Positions 1-11,512 of a DNA stretch of 64,000 bases are shown in pieces. How positions within the stretch are numbered: the stretch's first letter is position 1; each line of letters starts with the position of its first letter. Under the pieces are notes generated by a model. It did no database searches, was not told the origin of the DNA, and was given only the letters and a program-made list of their open reading frames with translations. Where the stretch lies: NCBI GenBank assembly GCA_030620095.1, contig JAUTXW010002098.1:186001-250000 (forward strand), written 5' to 3'. The stretch comes from Kuschelorhynchus macadamiae. Lineage: Eukaryota; Arthropoda; Insecta; Coleoptera; Curculionidae. The position numbers were made by a program, and so were the translations under genes.

Positions 1-522
1 ATGAAAAGCTTCAAGAAGACTTATATATGAAGTCAAAATTTAATGATGTGGAACTAAGCGCTAAGCTAAATTTTACACAACATACCCTTCTGGAGAAAAG
101 TATCCACAGATGACACAGTTTTCACACGAAAAATAATTTCTACATTCGGTAGCACGTATAAATGTGAGCAGCTTTTTTCAATCATGAAAATTAATAAAAA
201 TAAGCATCGTACTCGGCTTACAGATGTTAATTTAGAAAACACTTTGCGCATATGTACTAGTGATATTGACCCCAATAGTGATCATCTTGTTTCTTAGCTT
301 CAAACGCAAGTCTCTTATTAATTTTCATTTGATTTTTCTACCTGTTTTTGTTAATTTGTTTTTTATATGTTTGATTATGCTATTATAATTGATAAATAAA
401 GAAATGTGTGAATTTGTATAGCTTTTTTATTCACTACTGCCTACTTATTTCTTACCTACGGCCCGCGACCTGAATAAATCCCGAAATTACACCCTCAGCG
501 AAGCAAAGGTGGCCGATGCCTG
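1..522 (+). pseudogene. hAT transposase C-terminal fragment (ZBED/GTF2IRD2-like) with 3' end
   Basis: The coding remnant runs to a stop at 295-297. It begins in frame 3 with EKLQEDLYMKSKFNDVEL, then shifts to frame 1 after about position 110. There it reads STFGSTYKCEQLFSIMKIN followed by RLTDVNLENTLRI, the C-terminal dimerisation (hAT-C) region of ZBED5/GTF2IRD2-type hAT transposases. A poly(A)-like AATAAA lies near 395. The GC-richer tail at 460-522 ends in 'ggccgatgcctg', which has the look of a hAT terminus (CAGGCATCGGCC in reverse). The 5' part lies outside the window. The frameshift makes this an inactive copy. Family assignment is by motif recognition only. Confidence 0.75.
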
Positions 523-559
523 TGTTAAACGATAACTAGATTTTTAATTTTTTTGAATT

Positions 560-1186
560 CTATTTCATCATTTTGAGTTAAGCAAGGTCCGTATAAAAAT
601 TCACAATAATTGAAATGTCACGAAACCAATGATTCACATAACATTTGTTTGTTTTTTTCTATCCAAAATGTTCCTGTTATAATATATAAGTCTCAAATTA
701 GAGTAGCCCTTCTCAAAATTAATTTAAGATATCAAGAGTTAAACCTAAATTTTTATTTTGTTCTGTAAACGATAAATTATTATTATTTATTTAAAAAGTA
801 GGTTATTTTTTACAAAATCCTTATTATTTTTGTTACCCAAAAACAAAACTTTTTAATTTTTGGGATTTAAAAGAAAATTATGTTCAAAAGAAAGGCGATT
901 AATGGTATCGAGGTCACTATTAATTTTATGGTTTGCTGGTTCATAAAAATCTTTCCGAATATGGAAATAAATTTATGTGTCGCCTACATATGTTACACTT
1001 TTACAATAATTTAGAGATTCTAATATATCTGACGTTCCTATAGATAATAAAAAACAAAGGGCCTAAAATTGACCCTTCTGGAACCTCGGATAATATATCT
1101 AAACAATGTGTTAAAGTCTTTGTATTGATATTATTTAATATATCACTTACCTCCTAAACTGTTCTAAGTTAAAACAAAAAGAAAAG
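560..1186 (-). pseudogene. Non-LTR retrotransposon reverse transcriptase fragment
   Basis: Read on the minus strand, 1110-780 gives EVPEGSILGPLFFIIYRN, the LINE motif normally written GVPQGSILGPLLFIIYIND. It is followed by YVGDT, a damaged version of the catalytic YADDT, then INSDLDTINRLSFEHNFLLNPKN and KNLGLTLD in the thumb region. Stops and frame changes are frequent. Upstream at 1186-1110 it reads a degraded EVSDILNNINTKTL segment like the linker before the RT core. The same linker continues at 3195-3650 beyond an inserted hAT, so this is one minus-strand LINE broken by that insertion, with the middle of the RT deleted. The clade looks CR1/L2- or jockey-like and is not resolved. Confidence 0.7.
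1147..1173 (+). repeat. 27-bp direct repeat, copy 1 (flanks hAT)
   Basis: The segment 'acctcctaaactgttctaa' plus its short flanks occurs here and again at 3171-3197, on either side of the hAT remnant. The reverse complement occurs once near 9040-9066 in the right arm of the large palindrome, without any insertion. It is much longer than the 8-bp duplication expected for hAT, so it probably reflects a recombination or repair event rather than a simple target duplication. Confidence 0.7.
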
Positions 1187-1196
1187 GGGCCAAAAT

Positions 1197-3191
1197 CAGT
1201 GGCGGCTATTCAGGTGAAGTAGGTAGGTTATTATATATATCTTAAAAGTTTTTACATTCATTTATTCACCTAATTGGCAAAAAATAAACTGTACATCTCT
1301 AATAAATATTTTACTTGACTGTTGGAGGCATGTCTTTTTAAAACTTTCAATCGAACTTTATTATAACAACTATAACAGTGGCGCAAACCGCTTCGACTTT
1401 GCTGGAGGTGCTATGTTTAGTTTACTATTTTCCTACTACGTTGCCATGACAATGCATACGCGATGACGTCGACCGCATGGAAGATTACTGTTAACCAGCG
1501 CCATACAACGCTCTCGGTGAATTGCCAACGCAATACACTACATCCACGTGTCGTTCAGTTTGGGGTGGTTGTTTACTTTTATTTTCGCGGATTTCGTTGC
1601 AACCGGTTAGTTCCTTTGCTTGACTGTTTTGTGTTATATTTATTTATGGTGTTGTTACAACTTTATTTGGTGTCAGGTTTATTATATCATCCTGGTTTTC
1701 GGCGTACAAATGGTTACGTTGTACTCCAATATTACAAACATTGTTTTGCTGGCATTGTTTACTAGTTTCCAATAAATATTCAATGTGGAATAAGGAAGGA
1801 TTTGCAGGTATGTTAAATATATGAAGGTCTTTACATAAACATGAAGACTCGGCGGAGCATTTAAAATGCGAATTAATGCTAAACTATATAAAATGCATTT
1901 TAACGAAAACGTCTGATTAAATAGACTATTTATGTGCTTGGTAATTGACGCAGTTTTGTACCTTGCAAAACAAGAGTTAGTCTTTCGCGGCCATGATGAG
2001 AGCAGCGAGTCAATAAGTAGAGAGAATTTTAAAAAGCTTTTAGGTTTATTAATATCGAGAAGTTCCCAAGAAATAAAAGATCATCACAAAAAAAAATTAA
2101 AAATGTTTTACTAGTGACTCGAAAACTATTCAAAACGAAATAATTATTTATTAATTGAATGCATTTCTGATTATTTAAATGATCATGTAAAAATGAAATA
2201 ATGAACACACAGTTTTTTTCTGTGCAAGTGGATGACACCACTGATATTACGCAAACCTCCCAGTACTCCATAATTTTAAGATACGTTAATTCAGAAGGTT
2301 CAGTAGTCTTAGGATTTTATAATGTCAGCTCCGATATAACGTCGGAGAATTTATATTCTCTATTGGATCAAATTTTGGACCAATTTGACTATAAACATAA
2401 ATTAATAGGGCAATGTTACGATAGCGCAAGTGTGATGTCTGGCCATCTAAATAGCCTTCAAAAAAAAAAGAAAAGCGCCGTAGGCTGTATTTATCCTGAT
2501 GTAGCAAAGTTTAAAAACATTTCTAAATGTCGAACTTTTTTGCAAGCCTTAGTTGTATTCCCTCATTTTTTCATCACTCAGCTAAACGAACGTATGCTCT
2601 TACATCTGCATCTTCGAGGCGTATACCAACAATTACAAAAACTTGTTGGTCTTCAAATTCGAAGTTAGTAAATGTGATTGTTCAAGTTGCGTTCTTCAAA
2701 AAAAATCGTTTGACATTCATTTTTGCATATCCAATATAAAACGCTGTCGTGAGGCGCTCTGTAAAAAAATTAATCAACATTCTTTTTAATACTATGTTGG
2801 ATAAAGCAAATTCTATTACAGAAATAAATCGTTACAAACGTGAGCTTGCTAAGCTTTCACCTGAAGAAATTAGGGCTAAGTATAGAACCCAATTTTATGA
2901 AATATGGGACCATATTTTAATGGAAATGACACTAAGATTTCAAGGCTGTGAAAAACTTACATTTTATTTTTGGCAGGTTCTGCTATATTTTCCGAATTTA
3001 GTTTAAATTTTCCGACTGGCCCGTTTGAAAATTTGTTACAGTTATATGGGGAAATACGACTTAAAAATAAGCTTGGTCTTATTTTTGCCAACGACAGTAA
3101 TTGGAATATATCGCTGCAAAAGCAAGTGAAAAAAATTAATGAAAATAAAGATTTATTATTATTATATCAATCACCTCCTAAACTGTTCTAA
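1197..3191 (+). pseudogene. hAT transposase pseudogene, DUF4371/ZMYM1-like
   Basis: The left end 'cagtggcggctattcagg' at 1197 resembles termini of DUF4371 hAT elements. Coding traces follow in changing frames. WFSAYKWLRCTP and FCWHCLLVSNKYSMWNKEGF (1690-1810) match the TTF-type N-terminus. LHKHEDSAEHLKCE lies near 1835, and LAKQELVFRGHDESSES at 1950-2000. The catalytic core FFSVQVDDTTDITQTSQYS begins near 2213, and KLIGQCYDSASVMSGHLN near 2400 holds the second acidic region. FFASLSCIPSFFHHSAKRT (2530-2590) precedes the RW-like block, and FANDSNWNISLQKQV is near the end. At least five frame changes and no matching right terminus show it is dead and truncated at about 3170, where it fuses to LINE/palindrome sequence. 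Confidence 0.8.
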
Positions 3192-3197
3192 TTAAAA
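3171..3197 (+). repeat. 27-bp direct repeat, copy 2 (flanks hAT)
   Basis: This is the second copy of the repeat at 1147-1173. It provides the last codons (PPKLF and stop) of the final hAT reading frame, so that apparent C-terminus is not native hAT sequence. From here the sequence continues as the left arm of the palindrome. Confidence 0.7.
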
Positions 3198-3239
3198 CCT
3201 CAAAATTGTTATTTTGAGAGTACCTTTTTTCATTATTAT

Positions 3240-3650
3240 ATTTTTTGTTATTAGCACAGTTCTTATTATTTACATTTCTAAAGAAAACTAAAAAATAATT
3301 ATTCACAGCTTCAGCGTTCGAAAGTGTTGGAAATAGGCAGATTGCTTTGGACTTACAAATATTAAGAGTGAAGGCATTCCAAGTTTTTAAAAATTATTTT
3401 GTATATAAACTGATTGCAATTATCACTTTTTTTTCGTTCCTAAAATTACGTAATACTTTATAGGATTCCCAGCCTTGATTTAGTCGTGTTCTTTTAAACT
3501 TTTGAAGTGCAAGGTCTCTTTGTTTCATTAAAAACTTTAAATGTTCAGTTAGTCAGAGAGCAGGGTGCTTGGTTGCTCGTTTCTCTATTATTGGGGCATG
3601 CTTATCAAATGTATTTAGAATAAATAAATTTATTGTTTCTATTTTTTATC
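3240..3650 (-). pseudogene. LINE linker fragment in the left palindrome arm
   Basis: The minus-strand translation gives QRDLALQKFKRTRLNQGW, then ESYKVLRNFRNEKK, then SNTFERxxxVNNYF with stops. This is the typical segment between endonuclease and RT in jockey/CR1-type LINEs (K-RD-A-x-F-x-RTR, W-x-x-YK-x-LRN, IN-x-YF). It continues across the inserted hAT to the RT remnant at 560-1186. No complete domain survives. Confidence 0.6.
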
Positions 3651-4136
3651 TATATTATTTTCAATGATCATGTCATTAGTGAAAGCTCAGAAAACTGAGA
3701 GAGGGAATAATTTTTCGCTTAATTTTATGATTCCTAGTTTCAACTTTCCGATAAAAAAACTGGGGGGTGGTGGCAATTTTTATTATGTTTTAAATTAGAA
3801 TTTTAATACTCTTTTTAGTTTTATTAGGTATGTGAGGCAAAGTTTGTGCTATATTTATTATTTAGAATTTAGGAATTTAGATTTTTTAAACACTTTATTA
3901 TTTATTTATAACTACACTAACTCCTAATAAGGAAAAAAAAACAATTTGCTTAACTTACAGATTAATAAAGTAGTAAAAAGATAGTAAATGAGGTCATAAC
4001 ATGTTACATTTTAAAAATCTAGTGCTTAAAACGAAGATATCACTCTGCATTCTACGATTTTTACCTAGTCAATTGAGAAGTATCAGTATATATAAAATAT
4101 ATAAATAATTTTGTTTTAATGTAACCCAATTAAAAA

Positions 4137-6010
4137 TTAACAAATCATTTAGGGCATTCCGCTTTCTTGTCGATCGTAGTTCACAACTTAAGCAAATATA
4201 ATAAACATACAATGAAAAAGTCAATTCCGCAAAAGAAAATAATATATTATTATTCGCATTTTCATTAGTGCAGACGAAATGAAAGTCAACAATAGTTGAG
4301 AAAAAAATAAAAACTTGAATATTGTGACCCTTATTTTGACTTTTATCTATTATTTTAAATACATTCTATTTAATGCATGCATCTGTAATCTAAGACGAAA
4401 GTGTATTTCAAAGATTCGTCTGATTCCTAGAGAAAATAAACATTACTAATTTTGCCAAAAATCTCTTTACCAAATCTCTAAAATCGTTATTTAATTAACA
4501 TTTAAAACATTACGCCTCCTTGTCGTTCCTCAAAAAAAATATTATTATATTATTTGTATTTTCATTAGTACAGACGAAAACAAAGTCAGCAATATTTAAC
4601 CAAAAAATAATAAATTTGAATATTGTTAATCTTATTTTGACTTTCATTCATTGTTTTAAATACATTTAATTCGAAGCCAGCAACTTTAATCTAAGATAAA
4701 TGTGTATTAATCAAAGATCCGCGGATTCCCGGAGGCGTTTGTCGTATTGGCAAACCAGAGTTAAAATACCCTGAATAATGTAAAGAAAACCAACCGGAGG
4801 ATACTGATTCCGTAAAAGAAATGGGAAATGTAAAACTCGAATACTGTAGATAAAGTGTGCAAAAGATGTTTGAATTGAAACTGGAAAACAATATTTAATG
4901 AAAATCCATTCCAAAAAAAATTACAAATAATCATGTCCTATTTCTCCAGATAGTTAAAATATAATGATGCACTTAGAAAAGAGTTTAGGACGATTTAAAC
5001 TATTTTTGCTTATTGCAATAACATGATATACCAAGAAATGTTTTATTTTCAGTTGTAGTAAAAACTTTTATTTTAAAGAGACTTATAAAATACGCATTAG
5101 CCCATTTTTAACTTTTATAATATATTTTATTCAAATATTTATGGTAGGTATGAATAAAGGACGACGAACAATCTTATTTAGTTCCGAATTTTAAACAAAT
5201 CGGGCAAAATCAAAACCACATAGATGAGGCGTACATGTTATCCACCAAGATATAGGCATTTAAAATAATAATGATGCCGGAAAACTACGTAAGTTTCATA
5301 TAACTTAAATAGACCGCCAAATGATTTTCGAATATCCTGATAATTTTTATTTCGTTGTTTTTGTAAAACACGCCTCAGGTTTCTACAAACTATTGCATGT
5401 TATATTGCTAAAAGTTTCTTTACCTAATCTCTAAAATTGTGGTTTAATTCACATTTAGAACATTCTTCCTTCTTGTCCATGGTAGTTCACAACTTAAGTA
5501 AGTACAATACACATTTATTTAATAAAACAAAAATGCCAAGTAAGTAGTATTTTATTATTTGTGCTGTCATTAGGACAGACCAAATAAAGGTCAGCAATAT
5601 TTGAAACAAAATATTAAACTTTAATATTTTTACACTTCCTTTTGGCTTTTATTCATTATTTTATTTTAAATGCATTTAATTCAAAGCCAGCATCTGCAAT
5701 CTAAAAGGGAATTATATTAGTCGAAGATCCATCGAATCCCTTTCGCGAAAAGCAATGAGGTTTCACGTGGCATTCCTCGTATTGGCAAACCGGAGTTAAA
5801 TTACACTGAATAACGTAGAGAATACCAACCAGAGAATACTAAATTCCTAAAAAGGGATAAATCGGCGCCTTCTCGACCTCAAAAGAACTTGAAAATGTAA
5901 AAAAATATTGTAGATAAAGTATGCAAAAAAGCAAACTTCATCTTTTTTTATACATCTGACATATCGCGGTTAAAATAATTGAAATCGATAAAAAAAACAT
6001 TATATAACAA
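4137..6010 (+). repeat. R1 dispersed repeat modules, left arm
   Basis: Three successive modules of the family I call R1 lie at about 4137-4440, 4490-4920 and 5420-6010. Each carries the ordered words 'gtagttcacaacttaagc', 'gcagacgaaataaaagtcag', 'cgaagatccatcgaatccc', 'gtattggcaaaccagagtt', 'ccttctcgacctcaaaaga' and 'tacatctgacatatcgcg' in varying completeness. No protein-coding capacity is evident. Sequence at 4930-5430 between the modules is also shared with 18430-18790 and 33880-34270, showing that R1 is a longer element of which these are parts. Confidence 0.7.
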
Positions 6011-6479
6011 TGAAAAAAAGGACATCAGACAAAACGATAGAAACGATAAAATTTACCGAAATTTAGTATGAGTTTGAATACGAAATCTATTAATTTTTAT
6101 AAAAATAACTATACTAAGTTATAGAGACTTTATTTACCAAATCAAAGAAAAATTCTTTTAATTTTTTTAATTTTTAATATCAGAAATATCACTTTTTTTG
6201 GTTTGGTTCTTGCATAATAGCGTCTTGTAGAAATCAAACAAAAAAAAATGATGATATTAAAAATTAAAAAACTGAAAAGAATCCTTACTTGATTTGGTAA
6301 ATAAAGTCTTTACAATTTAGTATAGTTACTTTTATAAAAATTAATAGATTTCGTACTCAAACTCATACTAAATTTCGGTAAATTTTAGCGTTTCTATCGT
6401 TTTGTCTGATGTCCTTTTTTTCAATGTAATAATAAAGTTTTTTTATCGATTTCAATTATTTTAACGGCGATATGTCAGA

Positions 6480-8120
6480 TATATCAAATAGATGAAGTTT
6501 GCATCTTCTGCATACTTTATCTACAGTATTCGGCTTTTACATTTGCAATTTCTTTTGAGGTCGAGAAGGCGCCGACTTGTCCCTTTTTAGGAATTCAGTA
6601 TTCTCTGGTTGGTATTCTCTACGTTATTCAGTGTAATTTAACTCCGGTTTGCCAATGCGAGGAACGCCACGTGAAACCTCATTGCTTTTCGCGAAAGGGA
6701 TTCGATGGATCTTCGACTAATATAATTTCCTTTTAGATTGCAGATGCTGGCTTTGAATTAAATGCATTTAAAACAATGAATAAAAGTCAAAAGTAAGAGA
6801 CACAATACTAAAGTTTAATATTTTGTCTCAAATATTGCTGACTTTTATTTGGTCTGTCCTAATGACAGCACAAATAATAAAATACTATTTACTTGGCATT
6901 TTTGTTTTATTGAATAAATGTGTATTATACTTGCTTAAGTTGTGAACTACCATCGACAAGAATGAAGAATGTTCTAAGTATGAATTAAACCGCAATTTTA
7001 GAGATTAGGTAAAGATACTTTTAGCAATATAAGTTTGTAGAAAGATTTTTCAAAAACATCTGAGGCGTGTTTTACAAAAACAACATATATCCAGAAATAA
7101 AAATTATCAGGATATTCGAAAATCATTTGACGGGGTATTTATTTTACATGAAACCTATGTAGTTTTGCGGAATTATTATTATTTTAAACGCCTATATCTT
7201 GGTGGATAACATGTATGCCTCATCTGTGTGGTTTTGATTTTGAACGATTTATTTAAAATTCGGAACTAAATAAGATTGTTCCTCGACCTTTATTTATACT
7301 TACCAGAAATATTTTAATAAAATATATTGTTAAGGTTGAAAATTGGGTTAATGCATATTTTATAAGTCTCTTTATAATGGAATTTCCATCATAATTAAAA
7401 AAAAATATTTTTTGGTATATCATGTTCTGGAAATAAGCAAAAATAGTTTAAATCGTCCTGAATTCTTTTCTAAGTGCATTACTGAGGTTACAATTAGTGC
7501 CTTAAACCTTATTAATTATTTGGATTTTTTTTTGGAATGGAGTTTCACGAAATATTGTTTTCCAATTTTCGCTTTAAAATAATGAAAGTCAAAATAAGAG
7601 TAATAATATTCAAATTTATTATTTTTCGTTAAATATTACAAATAATAAAATAATATTTTTTCTGAGGAACGACAAGGAGGCGTAATGTTTTAAATATTAA
7701 TTAAATACCGATTTCAGAGATTTGGTAAAGAAAGTTTCCTCATTGTATTCAGTATTCTCCGGTTGGTTTTCTTTACATTATTCAGTGTATTTTAACTCCG
7801 GTTTGTCAATACGAGAGACGCCACGTAAAGCCACAATGATTTTCTCTAAAGGAATCCGACGAATCTTTGAAATCCACTTTCGTCTTAGATTACAGATACA
7901 TGCATTAAATACAGTATATTTAAAATAATAAATAAAAGTCAAAATAAGGGTCACAATATTTAAGTTTTTATTTTTTTCTCAAATATTGTTGTCTTTCATT
8001 TCGTCTGCACTAATGAAAATGCATATAATAAAATTTTTTTTTTTTTTTGAGGAATTGACTTTATCATTGAATATTTATTGTCTTTGCTTAAGTTGTGAAC
8101 TACAATCGACAAAAAAGCAA
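6480..8120 (-). repeat. R1 dispersed repeat modules, right arm (inverted)
   Basis: These are the inverted counterparts of the left-arm R1 modules: about 6480-6970 (fullest), then 7580-7860 and 7860-8110. The landmark words of R1 appear as reverse complements, for example 'aactccggtttgccaat' near 6641 and 'gcttaagttgtgaactac' near 6935 and 8086. Small differences from the left arm are frequent. The short open frame at 7722-7928 falls inside the repeat and is not considered a gene. Confidence 0.7.
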
Positions 8121-8639
8121 AATGTTGTATATAATTTGTTAATTTTTAATTGGGTTACATTAAAATAAAATTATTTATATATCTTATATATACTGATACT
8201 TCTCAATTGACTAGATAAAAATCTTAGAGTGCAGAGTGATATGTTCGTTTTAAACACTCTGTATATAAAATGTAACATGACACGACCTCATTTACTATCT
8301 TTTTACTAATTTATTAACCTATAAGTTAAGCAAATTGTTATTTTTTACCTTATTAGGAGTTAGGAGTTTAAAAAATCTAAATTCCTAAATTCTAAATAAT
8401 AAATATAGCACAAACCTTGCCTCACATACCTAATAAAACTAAAAAGAGTGTAAAAATTCTAATTTAAAACATAATAAAAATTGCCACCACCCCCACAGTT
8501 TTTTTATCGGAAAGTGAAACTAGGAATCATAAAATGAAGCCAAAAATTATTCGCTCTCTCAGTTTTCTGAGCTTTCACTTATGATATGATCATTGAAAAT
8601 AATATAGATAAAAAATAGAAACAATAAATTTATTTATTT

Positions 8640-9115
8640 TAAATAAATTTGATAAGCATGTCCCAATAATAGAGAAACGAGCAACTAAGCCCTCTGCTCT
8701 CTGACTAACTGAAAATTTAAAATTTTTAATGAAACAAAGAGACCTTGCACTTCAAAAGTTTACAAGAACACGACTAAATCAAGACTGGGAATCCTATAAA
8801 GGAATACGTAATTTTAGGAACGAAAAAAAAAAGGAGATTTGCATTCAGTTTATGTACATAACAATTTTTAAAAACTTGGAATGCCTTCGGTCTTAATATT
8901 TGCAAGTACAAAGCAACCTGCCTACCTCCAACACTTTCGAACGCTGAAGCTGTGAATAATTATTTTTCAGTTTTCTTTAGAAATTTAAATAATAATATAA
9001 AATATTATAATGAAAAAAAGTACTTTCAAAATAAAGTTTTTTTGTTTTAACTAAACAGTTTAGGAGGTGAGTGATATATTAAACAATATCAATTCAAAGA
9101 CTTTATCACATTTAT
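8640..9115 (+). pseudogene. LINE linker fragment in the right palindrome arm
   Basis: This is the mirror copy of the minus-strand linker at 3240-3650. The plus-strand reading gives QRDLALQKFTRTRLNQDW, ESYKGIRNFRNEKK, then NLNNNIKYYNEKKYFQNK, and a degraded SDILNNINSKTL-like tail at 9070-9110. Unlike the left side it is not interrupted by a hAT, so it preserves the continuous arrangement. It ends at a TA microsatellite at 9118. Only a fragment of the LINE is present. Confidence 0.6.
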
Positions 9116-9116
9116 C

Positions 9117-9117
<1 letters not shown>

Positions 9118-9169
<52 letters not shown>
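9118..9169. repeat. (TA)n microsatellite
   Basis: About 26 uninterrupted TA units immediately follow the end of the right palindrome arm ('cacatttatcatg'). Confidence 0.95.
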
Positions 9170-9170
<1 letters not shown>

Positions 9171-9179
9171 TTTTAAAGA

Positions 9180-10065
9180 CGATATCATAGTTTTAAAATA
9201 CAAAACAGTTTAAATATATGGTTGAAAGTACTTATAAATAAATATAAAAAGAAGAATAGCTAGTGCGAAAAATGTCCAAGCTACAATTAAAAATATCGTA
9301 AGAATTTTTGTGATTATTATAGCTACTATACATTCGGTTAAAAACTTGTAAATATTTGTTCTACAAGGGGGCAGACAGAAATTATCAGAGCTACGAAAGT
9401 TTAAAGTAGGAACACGAAAATTTAACTTCAATAATTCTTCAGTATTATCTATAGTTTATGTAGAAATATCTGAGAAAAACACAAGCGTCTCTCATCCAAG
9501 CTGATATAGTCGAACGCGGTTTTATCGTGCGGGTCGAAAGGTCACCAACATGTATATGAATCAAAACAGAAAACACAGTGAATACTAAAATGTTGTGTGA
9601 TTCTTTTATCGAGATATTAAATCCCGATGGGCTATTTACAAATATACAGGGAGAAAGAAAATAGTTTTTTTTTATTATTTTACGCAATATTATTAAGAGA
9701 GCCACTTAATATTATTTTATATATTAAATGCCGAGGGACTAAATAAGTTGGTTTGCAAAAACAAAAATACACAAAATGGCAAGCGGCTTAATAAAGTTGG
9801 AAGGCGAGGCGGTTCGAATCAATGGAACAGTTAGGATATGTTCTGTTTATACAGCCACTTAATGAAAGTGAGTTTTTTTATCAAACACCAACAATTATAA
9901 TTGACCTAAAATCTAACCACTTATACAGTGTCATTTATTTAAATGCGGGCCACCCCTGTGCAAAGAAAACTTGTTTTTTTTTGTATTGTGAACAAAAAAA
10001 ATTTATTTTGCAAAAATATTATACAGTTCTATTAAAAACACAAGATAATTAGTTATTACTTCCCT
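9180..10065. other. Unassigned interval
   Basis: There is no recognisable gene. Two minus-strand frames at 9210-9431 and 9445-9705 exist. The first would encode a short protein ending in a strongly hydrophobic, TM-like stretch (ILTIFLIVAWTFFALAILL) after a plausible splice acceptor near 9446. No homology is recognised, codon use looks like the background, and no conserved motif is present, so I do not call a gene. A 'ggttcgaatca' B-box-like word at 9811 has no convincing tRNA context. Confidence 0.4.
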
Positions 10066-10069
10066 CGTG

Positions 10070-10490
<421 letters not shown>

Positions 10491-10499
10491 TATATATCC

Positions 10500-10857
10500 A
10501 TTTTTGTCTTATACTTAATAAAAAATTTTATTTATTTTAAACACACTTTAAAATTGGAGTATTCTATAATTATTTATATATTGCCTACCAAATTACAAAT
10601 GTACTAAAAAAGTAAATTCACTGGCGAATATCCAGGAGCCAGTGGCAAAAGCTCTGAAAATCGGTATAAGGAATGTACAGAAACTTGTGCATGAAAAAAA
10701 AATAATTTACTTCCGAAGAAGATTAAGAAATGCACACGAAAAAATCGAAAGGCAAAAGACTAAAGTTACAATGCAAAAATAGATATTCATAATGCAATTT
10801 ATGATTTATAAACGTCAAAGACTAATTAATCCTTCAGAAACTTTTTTATATTACAGA
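10500..10857. other. No feature seen
   Basis: AT-rich sequence between the P2 copy and the transposase remnant. No coding or structured signal was recognised. It may be the 3' flank of the minus-strand transposon. Confidence 0.4.
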
Positions 10858-11510
10858 CTAAAAAATATCACCACCACTTAAAAAGTCCTCATCATCTGAG
10901 TCTTCCTCAAATGGCGCAATGATAATTGGTGCTCTTTCGACATCTAGAACTGGTTCTCGATTCCACCAATCCCATATTAATTTCTCCGTATGTTCCACAG
11001 ATTTCTTGCCAAACAATTTGCACTTCATTTGATGTAAGACCATCGTTCACGCGTTTTTCGTAATATGATTTTGCCCCAGCCCATATTAATTCTATTGCGT
11101 TAACCTGGCAGTGGTATGGCGGCTGTCGTAAAACCTTATGTCCATTTTCCCGTAATATTTCATCTATGGCATATATTGTTGGTTTTTTAATAGATTTTGC
11201 CATTAAAAGAAGTTCTAGTTTCAGCATATTAGGTAAAGTATTTTGTTTTTGTTTTATTAGCCAGTCATAAATTTCACTTTTCTTCCAGGATAAAGTAGGT
11301 TGTTTATTTAGGATTCTTGAATGATAAGATGCATTGTCCATAGTGATTAAAGATAAAGCATCTAAATTTGGAATCAGTTTTTCTTTTAACCACTTTTCAA
11401 ACAGTTCACAGTTCATATTATCATGGTAGTCCATTTTGGATGTTGAAGAAAACAGTAAACTTGCATCTGGGAGAAATCCTGTTGAAGAATCTGCCAGGTT
11501 TGTCCAAAAT
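10858..11510 (-). pseudogene. DDE transposase fragment, Tc1/mariner-like (IS630 superfamily)
   Basis: The minus strand reads SSTGFLPDASLLFSSTSKMD, then YHDNMNCELFEKWLKEKLIP. LSLITMDNASYHSRILNKQP carries the second catalytic Asp. YAIDEILRENGHKVLRQPP and YHCQVNAIELIWAGAKSYYE carry the third acidic residue (NAIELIW). After a frameshift near 11030 the tail continues in another frame as LFGKKSVEHTEKLIWDWW and ends in an acidic stretch with stop at 10858. The N-terminal DNA-binding part and first catalytic Asp are missing. The reading stops at about 11510, where an R1 repeat begins, so the element was truncated there. It is a DDE_3-type endonuclease remnant and non-functional. Confidence 0.75.
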
Positions 11511-11512
11511 CC

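Larger units (their letters stand above)
3193..9115. repeat. Giant imperfect palindrome (arms nearly 3 kb, spacer about 70 bp)
   Basis: The left arm (about 3193-6182) is the inverted counterpart of the right arm (about 6250-9070). Visible anchors pair throughout. 3290-3330 ('cagcttcagcgttcgaaag') pairs with 8930-8955. The G-rich 'ctggggggtggtggcaa' near 3760 pairs with 'ttgccaccacccccacag' near 8480. 5755-5880 pairs with 6560-6700, and 6100-6180 with 6250-6320. The two arms differ by scattered substitutions and small indels, so the structure is not recent or not under gene conversion. The right arm runs on to 9115, where it pairs with 1108-1173, the LINE sequence left of the hAT. The palindrome therefore predates or was disturbed by the hAT event. 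The arms contain a LINE fragment at the outer edge and R1 repeat modules inside. An assembly artefact is possible but is made less likely by the arm divergence. Confidence 0.85.

Noticed and set aside
1463..1765. 100-residue plus-strand frame
   Set aside because: Its 3' part overlaps, in another frame, the recognisable hAT translation (FCWHCLL...). The frame itself has no family resemblance.
9210..9705. Two minus-strand frames with a hydrophobic tail
   Set aside because: TM-like residues are common in AT-rich noise. No homology or supporting splice structure was established.
9800..9835. tRNA gene near a 'ggttcgaatca' word
   Set aside because: No acceptor stem, D arm or anticodon arm could be drawn around it.
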